Shown here: positions 17,018 to 25,689 of the stretch, in pieces | Position numbering within the stretch: the stretch's first letter is position 1 | Layout of the letters: each line of letters opens with the position of its first letter | From: Rhodoferax_B sp049316285 | GTDB taxonomy: Bacteria > Pseudomonadota > Gammaproteobacteria > Burkholderiales > Burkholderiaceae_C | Reading direction: 5' to 3' | DNA: 64,000 nucleotides | NCBI RefSeq assembly: GCF_049316285.1 | Contig: NZ_JBMOXA010000023.1 | Location: 19,461 to 83,460 of the forward strand | Notes under the pieces: model-generated | Seen by the model: the letters and a program-made list of their open reading frames with translations, nothing else | Told to the model about the DNA's origin: nothing | Databases searched by the model: none | Program-made: the position numbers and the translations under genes

Positions 17018-17794
17018 TCAGTTGCCGTCGCTGATGGTGGTACCACCGTCGACCACAAGGTTGTGGCCGGTGATGAAGCCACCTGCCGCGCTGGCCAGCA
17101 TGACGGCGACACCGGCGATTTCATGGGGCTCTCCGACGCGACGCAGTGGCGTCAGGGACAGGCGACGTTGCATGAACTCGGCATTGCCGAGCAGGCTGCT
17201 GGCCAAGGGGGTGTGGATCAGGCCGGGAGAGATGGCGTTCACACGCACGCCGCTGGGTCCCCATTCCACTGCCAGGTTGCGCGCGAGTTGCGCCAGTGCA
17301 GCCTTGGACAGGCCATACAGGCCAATCGACTTGTTGCCGCGCAGGCCTGCAATGCTAGACATCAGAATGACATTGCCACCCCCGCGCTGTGCCATGGCGG
17401 GGATCAAGCTGGTGCTCAAGGCCACTGCCGACCGCAGGTTGATGTCCATGACTTGCTGCCAGTGGGCTTCGGTGGTCTCGGCCACGGGACCTGCAGGCCC
17501 CTGCACACCAGCGTTGCAGACCAGCACATCGACCGGCCCATGCCGGGCCAACACATCCGCCGCCAGGGCTTTGGCCGACGCAAAGGTCGAGAGATCACCG
17601 GGCAGCGCGCAGGCCAGTCCGCCAGCCTGGCGCAAAGACATGGCTGCCTGTTCGCAGGCCTGAGGCTGGAGGTCGGACACCAGCACCGTGGCGCCGTGGG
17701 CGGCCAGCGCCTGGGCGATGCTGGCGCCCAGGCCGCCCGTGGCACCGGTGACCAAGGCCAGCTTGCCGCTGAGGTCGAACAGTGTTGAGGGCAC
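17018..17794 (-). CDS. Short-chain dehydrogenase/reductase
   Basis: This 258-residue classical SDR shows TGATGGLG (cofactor), CNAGVQGP (NAG), the catalytic Ser in MSSIAGLRG and YGLSKAA (YxxxK), and ends in the usual TGHNLVVDGG. The start is GTG, with GGAG inside the end of the TctC gene 9 nt upstream; the gap to that gene is 6 nt. Asp in VLVSDLQP at the end of strand 2 suggests NAD(H) preference. Probably a cytoplasmic hydroxy-acid or alcohol oxidation step in the pathway of this operon. Confidence 0.88.
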   Translation of the reverse strand: MPSTLFDLSGKLALVTGATGGLGASIAQALAAHGATVLVSDLQPQACEQAAMSLRQAGGLACALPGDLSTFASAKALAADVLARHGPVDVLVCNAGVQGPAGPVAETTEAHWQQVMDINLRSAVALSTSLIPAMAQRGGGNVILMSSIAGLRGNKSIGLYGLSKAALAQLARNLAVEWGPSGVRVNAISPGLIHTPLASSLLGNAEFMQRRLSLTPLRRVGEPHEIAGVAVMLASAAGGFITGHNLVVDGGTTISDGN

Positions 17795-17800
17795 GCGGCT

Positions 17801-18781
17801 TTACTCCAGTACCACGCCGGCGCTGCGAATCGCGCCGCCCCATCGGTCGGTCTCAGACTGGATGTAACGCGCGAAGTCGGCCCCGCTTTGGGGGGCGGGT
17901 GTCACACCCAGGTCGCCAAAGCGGCGCTTGATTTCGTCGGATTCGACGGCCTGCACCACCAGGCTGTGCAGTTGTTTCACGACATCGTCTGGTGTGCCAC
18001 TGCGTACCACCACACCGGTCCAGCCGGGGGCATTCAGGCTGGGGTAGCCGAGTTCTGTCATCGTCGGCACCTGTGGCAAACGCTCCAGGCGTTTTTCGGA
18101 GCCAACGACGGCCAGCGCGCGTAGTTTTCCTTCCTGCACATAGGGCTGGCTGTTGGCGGTGACGTCCAGCATCACATTGATGTGGCCGCCCAGCAGGTCT
18201 TGTACCGCGGGTGCGGCGCCTTTGTAGGCCACGTGGGTGAAGTTGCCCTTGGTCTCGCGCTTGAGCATCTCCATCCAGATGTGTGGCTGGCTGCCCATGC
18301 CGTAGGAACCATAGGTGATGCCTTGATCCTCCTTGGCGGCCTTGCTGGCCTTCAGCAGGTCGTCCAGCGTTTTGATCGGGCTGTTGGCGGGCACCACCAG
18401 CAGCAGGCTGGAGGTGAGCAGCCGGGTCAGTGGCGTGAAGTCTTTGAGGGTGTTGTAGTTCAGCTTGGGGTAGAGCGCTGCATTCATGGCGAACGGGCCG
18501 ATGTCGCCATAAAACAAGGTGTGGCCGTCAGCCGGTTGCTGCTTCACGTAGATGGCTGCAATCTGGCCGCCGGCGCCGGGCTTGTTTTCGACAATCACCG
18601 GTTGTTTCAGCGCGGTGGAGATGTGCTGCGTGAGTACACGCGACACTGCATCACCAAAACCACCCGCGGGATATGGCACGACCCAGGTGATGGGGCGGCG
18701 CGGAAAGGCGGGTTGTGCAAACGCTGCCGGGGCCAGGCCTAGCGCGGCAGAGGACAGAACGAGTGAACGCCGAGAAATCAT
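17801..18781 (-). CDS. Tripartite tricarboxylate transporter receptor (TctC/Bug family)
   Basis: This 326-residue periplasmic receptor has a signal with SRRSLVLSSAALGLAPAAFAQ, then FPRRPITWVVPYPAGGFGD and VIVENKPGAGGQIAA. The open frame runs far upstream, but the ATG at 18781 has GGAG 6 nt before it and starts directly with the signal peptide; ATG 18793 is an alternative. It heads the minus-strand operon TctC-SDR-FAH-epimerase and is preceded by a strong dyad (18805-18829). No membrane subunits are nearby. Confidence 0.9.
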   Translation of the reverse strand: MISRRSLVLSSAALGLAPAAFAQPAFPRRPITWVVPYPAGGFGDAVSRVLTQHISTALKQPVIVENKPGAGGQIAAIYVKQQPADGHTLFYGDIGPFAMNAALYPKLNYNTLKDFTPLTRLLTSSLLLVVPANSPIKTLDDLLKASKAAKEDQGITYGSYGMGSQPHIWMEMLKRETKGNFTHVAYKGAAPAVQDLLGGHINVMLDVTANSQPYVQEGKLRALAVVGSEKRLERLPQVPTMTELGYPSLNAPGWTGVVVRSGTPDDVVKQLHSLVVQAVESDEIKRRFGDLGVTPAPQSGADFARYIQSETDRWGGAIRSAGVVLE

Positions 18782-18804
18782 GATGGTCTCCATGTTGTGA
18801 ACGT

Positions 18805-18829
18805 GCCGTTGTGAGCGATTCACAACGGC
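18805..18829. promoter_or_regulatory. Perfect 10-bp dyad upstream of the TctC operon
   Basis: GCCGTTGTGA (18805-18814) is matched by its exact reverse complement at 18820-18829 with a 5-nt centre. A third GTTGTGA half-site lies in direct orientation at 18794-18800. The core TTGTGAGCGATTCACAA resembles LacI/GalR-type operators. It sits about 24-48 nt upstream of the TctC start codon, where a repressor would block the operon. No LacI-type gene is in the window; the adjacent regulator is AraC-type. Confidence 0.55.
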
Positions 18830-18927
18830 CAGGTGCCGATTCGCGGTCGGACATGGGTGCAGTATGGAGAGTCGGTTTTCGAGAAATGTCGATTTCCTGC
18901 GTTTTTTTGGAAATCGTGCGGTCGCCG

Positions 18928-19839
18928 CTAAAAACGCTGACGCATTTGCAGCGGTGTCACTCCCCAGTGTTTTGAAAACGCCTGAGAGAAGTAGGAGAGC
19001 GATGAAAAGCCCAGCGCGCGCGCGATTTCGCTCACCGGGCGCCTGGTGTCCAAAAGCCATGTGCGCGCACGCTCCATGCGTATGCGCAGCACGAACTGAT
19101 GCGGAGTGAGGCCGCTGGATAGCTTGAGGCAACGCGAAAAGTGGAACACGCTGAGGCGTGCTTCATGGGCCAAGGTGGCGGCCGCGAGGGGCTGGTCCAG
19201 GTTGTCCTTGACGAAGTTTTCCACGTGGCGCAGTTGCCAGGCGGAAAGCGGCGTTGATCTTTCCGATCGGCTCTGCGGTGCGCGGTAGTGCTCCAGCAGA
19301 TGCACCGCCACACTGGTGGCAAGGCCCTCCGCAAACGCCGCATGCAGCGCACTGTTGTCGTGCAGCGCGAGCACCAGAACTTGCACCAGTTGTTGCAGTA
19401 CCGGGTCTTTGGTGCCAAAGCAGCTGCGTAGCGCGAGGTGGGGAGCCTCTTCGCCATGCACACGCTGCAGCCACTGCGGGGACAAGTCCAGATGCAGGTT
19501 GTCGCGTTCCTGCTCGGTTCTCCAGAAACTTGGCGTGTGTGCGGGCAGTATCACGACTTCGCCCGGGGCCCACTGGCGCCACTGGCTTTCGTTGCCGTGG
19601 CGCTGGAACAAGCCGGTACTTTGGCCGTGCCGGACGATGATGCAATGTTTTCCGGCCGCCGGGATGTACAAGTCTTCGGCGTCCGCCCGCTGATGCCAGA
19701 GCGACAGCCCATGCCATGGCAGACCTTTGCTGGAGCACAAAATCTGCTCGGGAGGGACGGCGTCCAAGGGCTCGGCAACGTAGCCTTGTTCAGCTGCCCG
19801 CCAACGGCGGCTGTCTACGTCGATAGATTGGGCAAGCAT
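18928..19839 (-). CDS. AraC-family transcriptional regulator
   Basis: This 303-residue protein has an N-terminal cupin-like effector domain and a C-terminal HTH pair: LAAATLAHEARLSVFHFSRC and PVSEIARALGFSSLSYFSQA, followed by KHWGVTPLQ. It lies upstream of, and in the same direction as, the TctC-SDR-FAH-epimerase operon and is 146 nt from it, so it is the likely pathway-specific activator. A 9-nt direct repeat precedes its own start (19884-19905) and may serve autoregulation. Confidence 0.88.
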   Translation of the reverse strand: MLAQSIDVDSRRWRAAEQGYVAEPLDAVPPEQILCSSKGLPWHGLSLWHQRADAEDLYIPAAGKHCIIVRHGQSTGLFQRHGNESQWRQWAPGEVVILPAHTPSFWRTEQERDNLHLDLSPQWLQRVHGEEAPHLALRSCFGTKDPVLQQLVQVLVLALHDNSALHAAFAEGLATSVAVHLLEHYRAPQSRSERSTPLSAWQLRHVENFVKDNLDQPLAAATLAHEARLSVFHFSRCLKLSSGLTPHQFVLRIRMERARTWLLDTRRPVSEIARALGFSSLSYFSQAFSKHWGVTPLQMRQRF

Positions 19840-19883
19840 GGTGGGCGGTCGGCAGATGGCGTCTAGGTCGTTGGCATATCTTA

Positions 19884-19905
19884 GTTCGATTCCTTGGTTC
19901 GATTC
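19884..19905 (+). repeat. Tandem 9-nt direct repeat upstream of araC-type gene
   Basis: GTTCGATTC occurs at 19884-19892 and again at 19897-19905, a 13-nt period. It lies about 45-65 nt upstream of the minus-strand AraC start and just after the reductase gene end. Direct repeats are the usual form of AraC-type sites. Confidence 0.4.
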
Positions 19906-19933
19906 TTACCGGCGTTTGCTCAAGCGCGAACGG

Positions 19934-20932
19934 TTATAGATCCAGCACCAGGCGTTGGCTCTTGGCGCGCGAGCAGCAGATGAGCATCTGATCGTTGGCG
20001 GCCTTTTCATCGGCTGTCAGATACGCGTCCCGGTGATCCGGTTCGCCCTGCAGAACCCGCGTGATACAGGTGCCGCAAATGCCTTGTTCACAGGAGGTTT
20101 CGACCTCCACGCCGGCCGCCAGCAACGACTCGGCGATGGAAACCCCGGCTTGAATCGGAATGACGCGCCCGCTGCGGCGAAGTTCGACGCAGAAAGCATC
20201 GCCAGCGTTCAAGGCGACCGGGTCGACAGACGCACCGAACAGCTCGAAATGCACACGTTGCGCGTCCCACCCGGCCTGATCGGCGGCCTGCCGCGCTACA
20301 TCGATGAAACCCTTGGGGCCACAAACGTAGAGATGTGTGCCGGGAGGCTGCGCGGCGACCACCTGCGCAAGGTCGGCCCGTGCCTGGGCTTCGCCCTCGA
20401 CATACAGGCGCGTGTGCTGGGCGTAGCCTGCGTCTTGCAAGTGCTGTGCAAACGCCATACGTTCGCGGCTGCGCGCCGCATAGTGCAACTCAAATGGCAC
20501 ATTGCGTTGGTGCAGTGTGTCGGCCATGCACAGAATCGGCGTAATCCCTATGCCAGCCGCCAGCAGCAAAATGGGGGCTGCATTTTCTTCCAGCTCGAAG
20601 TGGTTTTTCGGTGTGCTGCACCACAGCGTGTCGCCGACTTGAACCTGGTCATGCATGGCGGCAGAGCCACCGCGCGAGTCTGGCGCGCGCAGCACACCAA
20701 TGCGGTAGGTCTTGCCGTCCGGTGGTGCCCATAACGAATACTGCCGCTTGAGGCCTGCACGCACCTCTACCTCCAGGTGCGCGCCAGGGCTGAAGTGTGG
20801 CAGGGTGCTTGCGTCCGGGGCTTGGAGTTCGAATCCGGCGATGTCCTGCGCCAGCGCGACTTTGCGCACCACACGCAGCATCAAGCCTTTGGTGTTGGCC
20901 GCCACGGAGGCCGCGTGATCCATGATTTCCAT
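19934..20932 (-). CDS. Class IA oxygenase reductase, VanB/phthalate-dioxygenase-reductase type
   Basis: This 332-residue protein has a flavin domain (KRQYSLWAPP, RxYS type), an NAD domain (LLAAGIGITPI and YVCGPKGFI) and a C-terminal plant-type [2Fe-2S] domain with CEQGICGTC and a last Cys in LICCSRA. It transfers electrons from NADH to the Rieske oxygenase encoded immediately upstream. The genes overlap by one base (TAATG), so the subunits are coupled. Domain order and length fit VanB-like reductases of vanillate O-demethylase and relatives. Confidence 0.9.
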   Translation of the reverse strand: MEIMDHAASVAANTKGLMLRVVRKVALAQDIAGFELQAPDASTLPHFSPGAHLEVEVRAGLKRQYSLWAPPDGKTYRIGVLRAPDSRGGSAAMHDQVQVGDTLWCSTPKNHFELEENAAPILLLAAGIGITPILCMADTLHQRNVPFELHYAARSRERMAFAQHLQDAGYAQHTRLYVEGEAQARADLAQVVAAQPPGTHLYVCGPKGFIDVARQAADQAGWDAQRVHFELFGASVDPVALNAGDAFCVELRRSGRVIPIQAGVSIAESLLAAGVEVETSCEQGICGTCITRVLQGEPDHRDAYLTADEKAANDQMLICCSRAKSQRLVLDL

Positions 20933-22020
20933 TAAACGCTCTCCGACATGTTTTCCGCTGAGGCTTGACGCTTGAGAATGCCCGCGATGACACGGCGGGC
21001 GCGATTCGGGCCTACGTCGACGTGGATGTCTATCATCGGCCGCGGGCCAAAACGCAACTGGTTGCGGTACTGCGCTTCGATCACGATCTTGTCTTCTTCG
21101 AACGTGGCTGCGGTTTGGTCGACCACCAATTGGGTCACATCGTCGCGATCCGGGTGCGGGTTGGTGGCAATCGTCCAGAAATAGTGGGCGGTGGTCTCGG
21201 TCTCGGGCGTCACGCCGTGAAAACCGCGCATGTGAAAACCTTCGCGTTGCGGGTCATCGAGTGCGCCCGTACCCTGGTCCATTGCGCCGGTCCAGACCTG
21301 GATGTGCGAGAGCTTGAACTCCACCTCCTGCCAACGGTCGATCTTGCCTTTGAAAGGCCATGCGGCGCTGTAGGTCGGTGGTGGATCCGATTCGGGCATC
21401 CAGCGGATCACGCGCACCACCTCGTCCTCCTGCTCCACCTTCAGCTGGGCATTCATGTGGATCTTGGCGTTGCCGCCAATGGTTTTCAGATGCACATAAC
21501 CCAGGTGGCTCAAGTCCAGCAGATTGTCGTGTATGAGTTGGTAGGGGGCATCGTAGTGGTAGACGTCGCCGTCGAACTTGTAGCGAGGGTCACTATGCAC
21601 CGGGTAGGCCGGCGGCGCGCAGTTGGGCTGCGAGTCGGGCGTAGAGCCCACCCATAACCACAAGATCTGGTCGCGTTCGCGCAGCGGATAGGAGCGCACC
21701 TTGGCTTTGGCCGGAATACGCTCCTGGCCCGGAATCTCGATGCAGTGGCCGGCGCTGTTAAACAGCAGCCCGTGGTAGCCGCAGCGCAGACCGTCCTTCT
21801 CCAGCGTGCCACACGACAGCGGCAGTTCACGGTGGCAGCAACGGTCTTCCAGCGCGCCCACTGCACCGTCGGGTGTGCGAAACAACACCATGGGCCGCGA
21901 AAGCAGGGTGCGCCCGACGGGCTTGTCCTTCAGTTCCCAGGAGAAACCGGCGACGTACCAGCGGTCAAGTGGAAAAGCGTTGGTGGAAGCCTGCAGAGGC
22001 AGTTCTGATGGGGCGTTCAT
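20932..22020 (-). CDS. Rieske non-haem iron oxygenase, VanA-like O-demethylase family
   Basis: This 362-residue oxygenase has a Rieske centre with C-x-H (CCHRELPLSCG) and C-x2-H (LRCGYHGLLF), then the mononuclear iron motif NLLDLSHLGYVH. This is the VanA/dicamba-demethylase pattern, which removes aryl O-methyl groups as formaldehyde. The ORF extends to 22134, but the ATG at 22020 begins a normal VanA-like N-terminus (FPLDRWYVAGF). Formaldehyde dehydrogenase in the same group (24390) supports demethylase activity; phthalate-type dioxygenation is the alternative. The methoxylated substrate is not fixed by sequence. Confidence 0.88.
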   Translation of the reverse strand: MNAPSELPLQASTNAFPLDRWYVAGFSWELKDKPVGRTLLSRPMVLFRTPDGAVGALEDRCCHRELPLSCGTLEKDGLRCGYHGLLFNSAGHCIEIPGQERIPAKAKVRSYPLRERDQILWLWVGSTPDSQPNCAPPAYPVHSDPRYKFDGDVYHYDAPYQLIHDNLLDLSHLGYVHLKTIGGNAKIHMNAQLKVEQEDEVVRVIRWMPESDPPPTYSAAWPFKGKIDRWQEVEFKLSHIQVWTGAMDQGTGALDDPQREGFHMRGFHGVTPETETTAHYFWTIATNPHPDRDDVTQLVVDQTAATFEEDKIVIEAQYRNQLRFGPRPMIDIHVDVGPNRARRVIAGILKRQASAENMSESV

Positions 22021-22060
22021 GGTTTTGGACTTTCTGGTGTCAGGAGAATATGGGGTTGAG

Positions 22061-23488
22061 TCAAGTGGAGAGTGGCCGTCCATTTGCAAACGGCGCTGGT
22101 TCGGATCCACCCTGGATACGGGCTCTTTCTGCAACAGGCTCTGCGGATTCCGGTGTTGCCAACCGGTGCATCAGCACCACCAGCGCCGCTGCCACAAAGG
22201 CCATGCCGTAGCCCAGATACAACTGGGTCGGACGCAACTGCGCATCGATCAGCGCCCCGGCGACCAAGGGCGAAACGATGGCGCCAATACGCCCTACGCC
22301 TATACCCCAACCCACACCCGTGACGCGGACCTCGGCGTCGTACACCATGGGGGCGATGGCATAAAGACCGGCTACGCAGGCGTTGACGAAGGCGCCAATG
22401 AGGAATGCCAACACGTAATAGGCGGCCAAGGAGTTGCTGCCACCGACAAAAACGCAGAGCAAGCCAGCGGCGATCAGCATGAACAACGCCAGTACCCGGT
22501 GCATGCGGAACTTCGCACCCAAAACACCCAGCAGCGCCGTGCCAAAGATGCCGCCCAGGCTTAGTAAGACGCCTGCGGTCACGCCTTGTTCGCGCGTCAG
22601 GCCCGATGCGGCCAAGAGCTTGGGCGTCCAGCTCATGACGAAGTAGAAGCCGAACATTGTGAGGAAAAACGAGGCCCACACCAGCACCGTAGGGCGAGCC
22701 AGTTCGCGCGAGAAAAGTGAGCGCAAGCGGCTGGTTTTGAGAGATGCTTTCTCGGGTGCTGGCGGCAGCGTTTGCAGCGGTTCTAGCCCCATGCGGAGCA
22801 GCAGGGTGTTGACCTTGCGTAACAAGGCATCGCCATGTGGCCGGGTCAGCAGATAGTCTATGGATTCGGGGAGTCGCCAAAACACCAGCAGTGCCATGGC
22901 CAAGGTGGCCAGGCCACCAAACATGAAGACCGAGCGCCAGCCAAAGGCCGATAACAACCACACCGCGATGGTGCCGCCAATGGTGGCGCCCAATGCATAA
23001 CCAGTGGATTGCAGGCTCACCGCCAGCCCGCGCCAGCGGCGCGAGGCGTATTCGCTGGCGATGACGTTGCTGCAGGCCAGGATGCCGCCGACACCCAAAC
23101 CCGTGAGCACACGCAGCGCCGCCAGTTCTTGTGGTGACCGTGCCCATGCGGAAAGCAACATGCCTGCCCCCGACACCACCAGGCAGCCGAGCGTTAAAGG
23201 TCGGCGGCCGATGCGGTCGGCCCACGGGGCGACGAAGAGTGAACCACCGGCCATGCCGAACAACCCGGCGCTCAACAGAAAACCCAACTGCGCGCCGCTG
23301 AGCTGCCACTCGGCCGACACCGAGGCTGCGGTAAAGGCCATGACCAGCACGTCAAAGCCGTCGATCATGTTCAGCAGCATACAAACGGCCACGGTGGACC
23401 ATTGGTAGAAGGACATGCTGCGGTTGTCTATAGCCGTGCGAATGCTTGTGGGTGCGGACGTGGCGCCGGCCTGATCTGAGGTCTTCAT
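22061..23488 (-). CDS. MFS aromatic acid:H+ symporter (AAHS family)
   Basis: This 475-residue, 12-TM inner-membrane permease carries NMIDGFDVLVMAF in helix 1, the DGFD motif characteristic of PcaK/BenK/MhpT, and WADRIGRRPLTLG between helices 2 and 3. It precedes the Rieske oxygenase by 40 nt and would bring in the aromatic acid. Two tandem operator-like palindromes (23502-23534) lie directly upstream of its start codon, so the permease-oxygenase-reductase unit is probably repressed at this point by the adjacent MarR protein. Confidence 0.92.
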   Translation of the reverse strand: MKTSDQAGATSAPTSIRTAIDNRSMSFYQWSTVAVCMLLNMIDGFDVLVMAFTAASVSAEWQLSGAQLGFLLSAGLFGMAGGSLFVAPWADRIGRRPLTLGCLVVSGAGMLLSAWARSPQELAALRVLTGLGVGGILACSNVIASEYASRRWRGLAVSLQSTGYALGATIGGTIAVWLLSAFGWRSVFMFGGLATLAMALLVFWRLPESIDYLLTRPHGDALLRKVNTLLLRMGLEPLQTLPPAPEKASLKTSRLRSLFSRELARPTVLVWASFFLTMFGFYFVMSWTPKLLAASGLTREQGVTAGVLLSLGGIFGTALLGVLGAKFRMHRVLALFMLIAAGLLCVFVGGSNSLAAYYVLAFLIGAFVNACVAGLYAIAPMVYDAEVRVTGVGWGIGVGRIGAIVSPLVAGALIDAQLRPTQLYLGYGMAFVAAALVVLMHRLATPESAEPVAERARIQGGSEPAPFANGRPLST

Positions 23489-23501
23489 CGTGTCTCTTTT
23501 G

Positions 23502-23534
23502 TTCAGTATGCTGAATGTGATTCAGTTTACTGAA
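23502..23534. promoter_or_regulatory. Tandem palindromic operators upstream of the MFS-oxygenase unit
   Basis: TTCAGTATGCTGAA (23502-23515) and TTCAGTTTACTGAA (23521-23534) are two 14-nt palindromes spaced 19 nt start to start, about two helical turns. They end 13 nt before the permease start codon. Positions 23507-23537 align with 28190-28220 at 26 of 31 bases with the same spacing. Size and placement fit MarR-family binding, and the marR-type gene is next door. Confidence 0.7.
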
Positions 23535-23639
23535 TGATGATGCAGGAAAAAATCGGGTAAACCCTGAAATCAGATGGTGGGCCGAATGGGGATGGATGTG
23601 CAGCCCACCTGGCCAAGCACCACGTGGGCTGGCGCGATG

Positions 23640-24155
23640 TCAGCGCCCCGAGCGTGTTGTCTTTGGCTCGGCGCTGGGTTCCGTCTGCGAGGCGTGTGGC
23701 AAGGTGCCGTTGTGAATGTGCACGAACTTTTTCAGGATGCGCTTGAACTCGGCTTGTTCCTCGGGCAGCAGGTCTGCCAGCAGCCTTTCGCGGAGTTCGT
23801 GCACACCGGGCACAAATTGCTGCAGCATCTCCTCGCCTGCGGGGCTCAGCGTCAGGCTGCGCTGGCGGCGCGGTAGCAGTTCGCGGGAGATCCAGCCCTT
23901 GGCTTCAAGCCGAACGGCTATGTCTGCGGTGGTCGAAGTGTCTAGCGCGACCAGTTTCGCCAGGGTCACTTGGTCTATTCCCGGTCGTTCCTGCAGCATG
24001 CGCATGACGGCGTACTGCACCGGCGTGACCTCGGGGCCTATGACCTCCCTGAACATCGCCAACGCGATTTGCTGCGCGCGCCGAATCAGGTGGCCCGGCT
24101 GGTCATACAGGTCCAAGGACAGTTGGTCGGGCTTCTCTTTTTGGGGCTTTGCCAT
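23640..24155 (-). CDS. MarR-family transcriptional regulator
   Basis: This 171-residue winged-helix protein has the MarR core: VTPVQYAVMRMLQERPGIDQ, LAKLVALDTSTTADIAVRLEAKGW (recognition helix region) and the wing RRQRSLTLSPAGEEML. It sits between formaldehyde dehydrogenase and the aromatic-acid permease on the same strand. MarR proteins usually repress and release DNA on binding a phenolic ligand. The tandem palindromes at 23502 and 28190 are its likely targets; none is seen in front of its own gene. Confidence 0.9.
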   Translation of the reverse strand: MAKPQKEKPDQLSLDLYDQPGHLIRRAQQIALAMFREVIGPEVTPVQYAVMRMLQERPGIDQVTLAKLVALDTSTTADIAVRLEAKGWISRELLPRRQRSLTLSPAGEEMLQQFVPGVHELRERLLADLLPEEQAEFKRILKKFVHIHNGTLPHASQTEPSAEPKTTRSGR

Positions 24156-24389
24156 CGGTGTGTGCAGGTCTTATGCGAACGGGCTCGAAAGCCACGCCGC
24201 AGTCTACCCCACAGGGCACCCTTGTTCGAGAAGCAGCAGGTCAAGAAGTAGGGGCCTCTTTGACGGAGGGCTGCTGGCGAATCCTGTACCGTCGGCCCAA
24301 AAAAGGGCTTGGCGGGCGGCACCGCCAAGGCAATCGTTGGCGCAATGGTGTTGACGGTCGCTGCGCCGCTGGCGCGTCAAAACCCTCGC

Positions 24390-25586
24390 TTAGTGGCTCA
24401 GTTGGCCATGCGGATCAATGACGAATTTGACCGGGGCTCCGGCATCGAACTGCGCATAACCTGCAGGCGCCTCATCCAGGGAAATCAGCTTTACACCCAC
24501 GATGTCGGCAATTTTGATGCGCTCCCAGAGAATCGCTTGCATCAGGGCACGGTTGTATTGGATGACGGGCGTTTGCCCCGTCATGAAGCTGTGCGACTTG
24601 GCCCAACCCAGCCCCAGGCGAATGCTCAGCGAACCAGTCTTGGCGGCCTTGTCCACACCGCCCGGATCGTCCGTGACGTACAAACCCGGAATGCCGATTT
24701 TGCCGGCCGCGCGTGTGACCTCCATCAGCGAGTTCAACACCGTGGCGGGGGCTTCGTGTTGTGCCCCTTCGTGGCCATGGCCACGCGCTTCAAAGCCTAC
24801 AGCATCGATGGCACTGTCAACCTCGGGCACGCCGAGGATGGCGGCGATCTGCTCGGCCAGCGGGGTGTCGGTGGAGAGGTCTGCGATTTCAAAGCCAACA
24901 CTCTTTGCATGCTGCAAGCGTGCCGGATTCACGTCGCCGACGATCACCACGGCAGCGCCGAGCAAACGTGCCGAAGCGGCGGCAGCCAGGCCCACCGGGC
25001 CGGCGCCCGCGACATAGACCGTGCTGCCGGGCCCAACACCCGCGGTCACTGCACCGTGGTAGCCGGTGGGCAGGATGTCCGAGAGACAGGTCAGGTCGCG
25101 GATCTTTTCAATGGCTTGTGCCCGGTCCGGAAACTTGAGCAGGTTGAAGTCGGCGTAGGGCACCATCACGTACTCGGCCTGGCCGCCGATCCAGCCGCCC
25201 ATGTCAACGTAGCCGTAGGCACCGCCGGGGCGGGATTCGTTGACGGTGAGGCAAACACCGGTCTGGCGCTCCTTGCACAAGCGGCAGCGGCCACAGGCCA
25301 CATTGAAGGGCACGGAGACGATGTCGCCCACAGCCATTTGCTCCACATCTTTGCCGGCCTCAATGACCTCACCCGTGATCTCATGGCCGAGGACCAGACC
25401 CGCTGGCGCGGTGGTGCGGCCGCGCACCATGTGCTGGTCGGAGCCGCAGATGTTGGTGGTGAGCACTTTGAGGATGACACCGTGGTTGGCGGTGCGTCCC
25501 CTGGGGTTGATGAGCTTGGGGTAGTCGATGCTGCGCACCTCTACCTTGCCCTGCTCGACGTAGACAACACCTCTGTTGCTGGCCAT
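24390..25586 (-). CDS. fdhA: Glutathione-independent formaldehyde dehydrogenase
   Basis: This 398-residue zinc MDR enzyme closely resembles Pseudomonas putida formaldehyde dehydrogenase (399 residues). Catalytic zinc ligands are Cys47 (NICGSDQH) and His68 (GHE); structural zinc Cys98, 101, 104 and 112 lie in ACGRCRLC and the following GVC; the NAD motif is GAGPVGLAAA. The long insertion typical of this enzyme (GGAYGYVDMGGWIGGQAEYV) is present. It oxidises formaldehyde to formate without glutathione. In this cluster it would dispose of formaldehyde from the VanA-like demethylase. AAGGAG precedes the ATG by 8 nt. Confidence 0.9.
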   Translation of the reverse strand: MASNRGVVYVEQGKVEVRSIDYPKLINPRGRTANHGVILKVLTTNICGSDQHMVRGRTTAPAGLVLGHEITGEVIEAGKDVEQMAVGDIVSVPFNVACGRCRLCKERQTGVCLTVNESRPGGAYGYVDMGGWIGGQAEYVMVPYADFNLLKFPDRAQAIEKIRDLTCLSDILPTGYHGAVTAGVGPGSTVYVAGAGPVGLAAAASARLLGAAVVIVGDVNPARLQHAKSVGFEIADLSTDTPLAEQIAAILGVPEVDSAIDAVGFEARGHGHEGAQHEAPATVLNSLMEVTRAAGKIGIPGLYVTDDPGGVDKAAKTGSLSIRLGLGWAKSHSFMTGQTPVIQYNRALMQAILWERIKIADIVGVKLISLDEAPAGYAQFDAGAPVKFVIDPHGQLSH

Positions 25587-25689
25587 GGTTCACTCTCCTT
25601 TGTGACAAAAATGAAAACCGCGCACCGCATCCTTGCGCGCGGAATGGATGCGGTTTGCAGTGGATGACTTGGTGAAGCTCAAGCAGCAG

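Noticed and set aside
18805..18829. Reading the dyad as an intrinsic terminator of the AraC gene
   Set aside because: No T-run follows in the minus-strand direction and it lies directly upstream of the TctC ribosome binding site, so an operator is more natural.
24309..25667. 452-codon plus-strand open frame
   Set aside because: It is the antisense shadow of the formaldehyde dehydrogenase gene, whose zinc and NAD motifs are clear.
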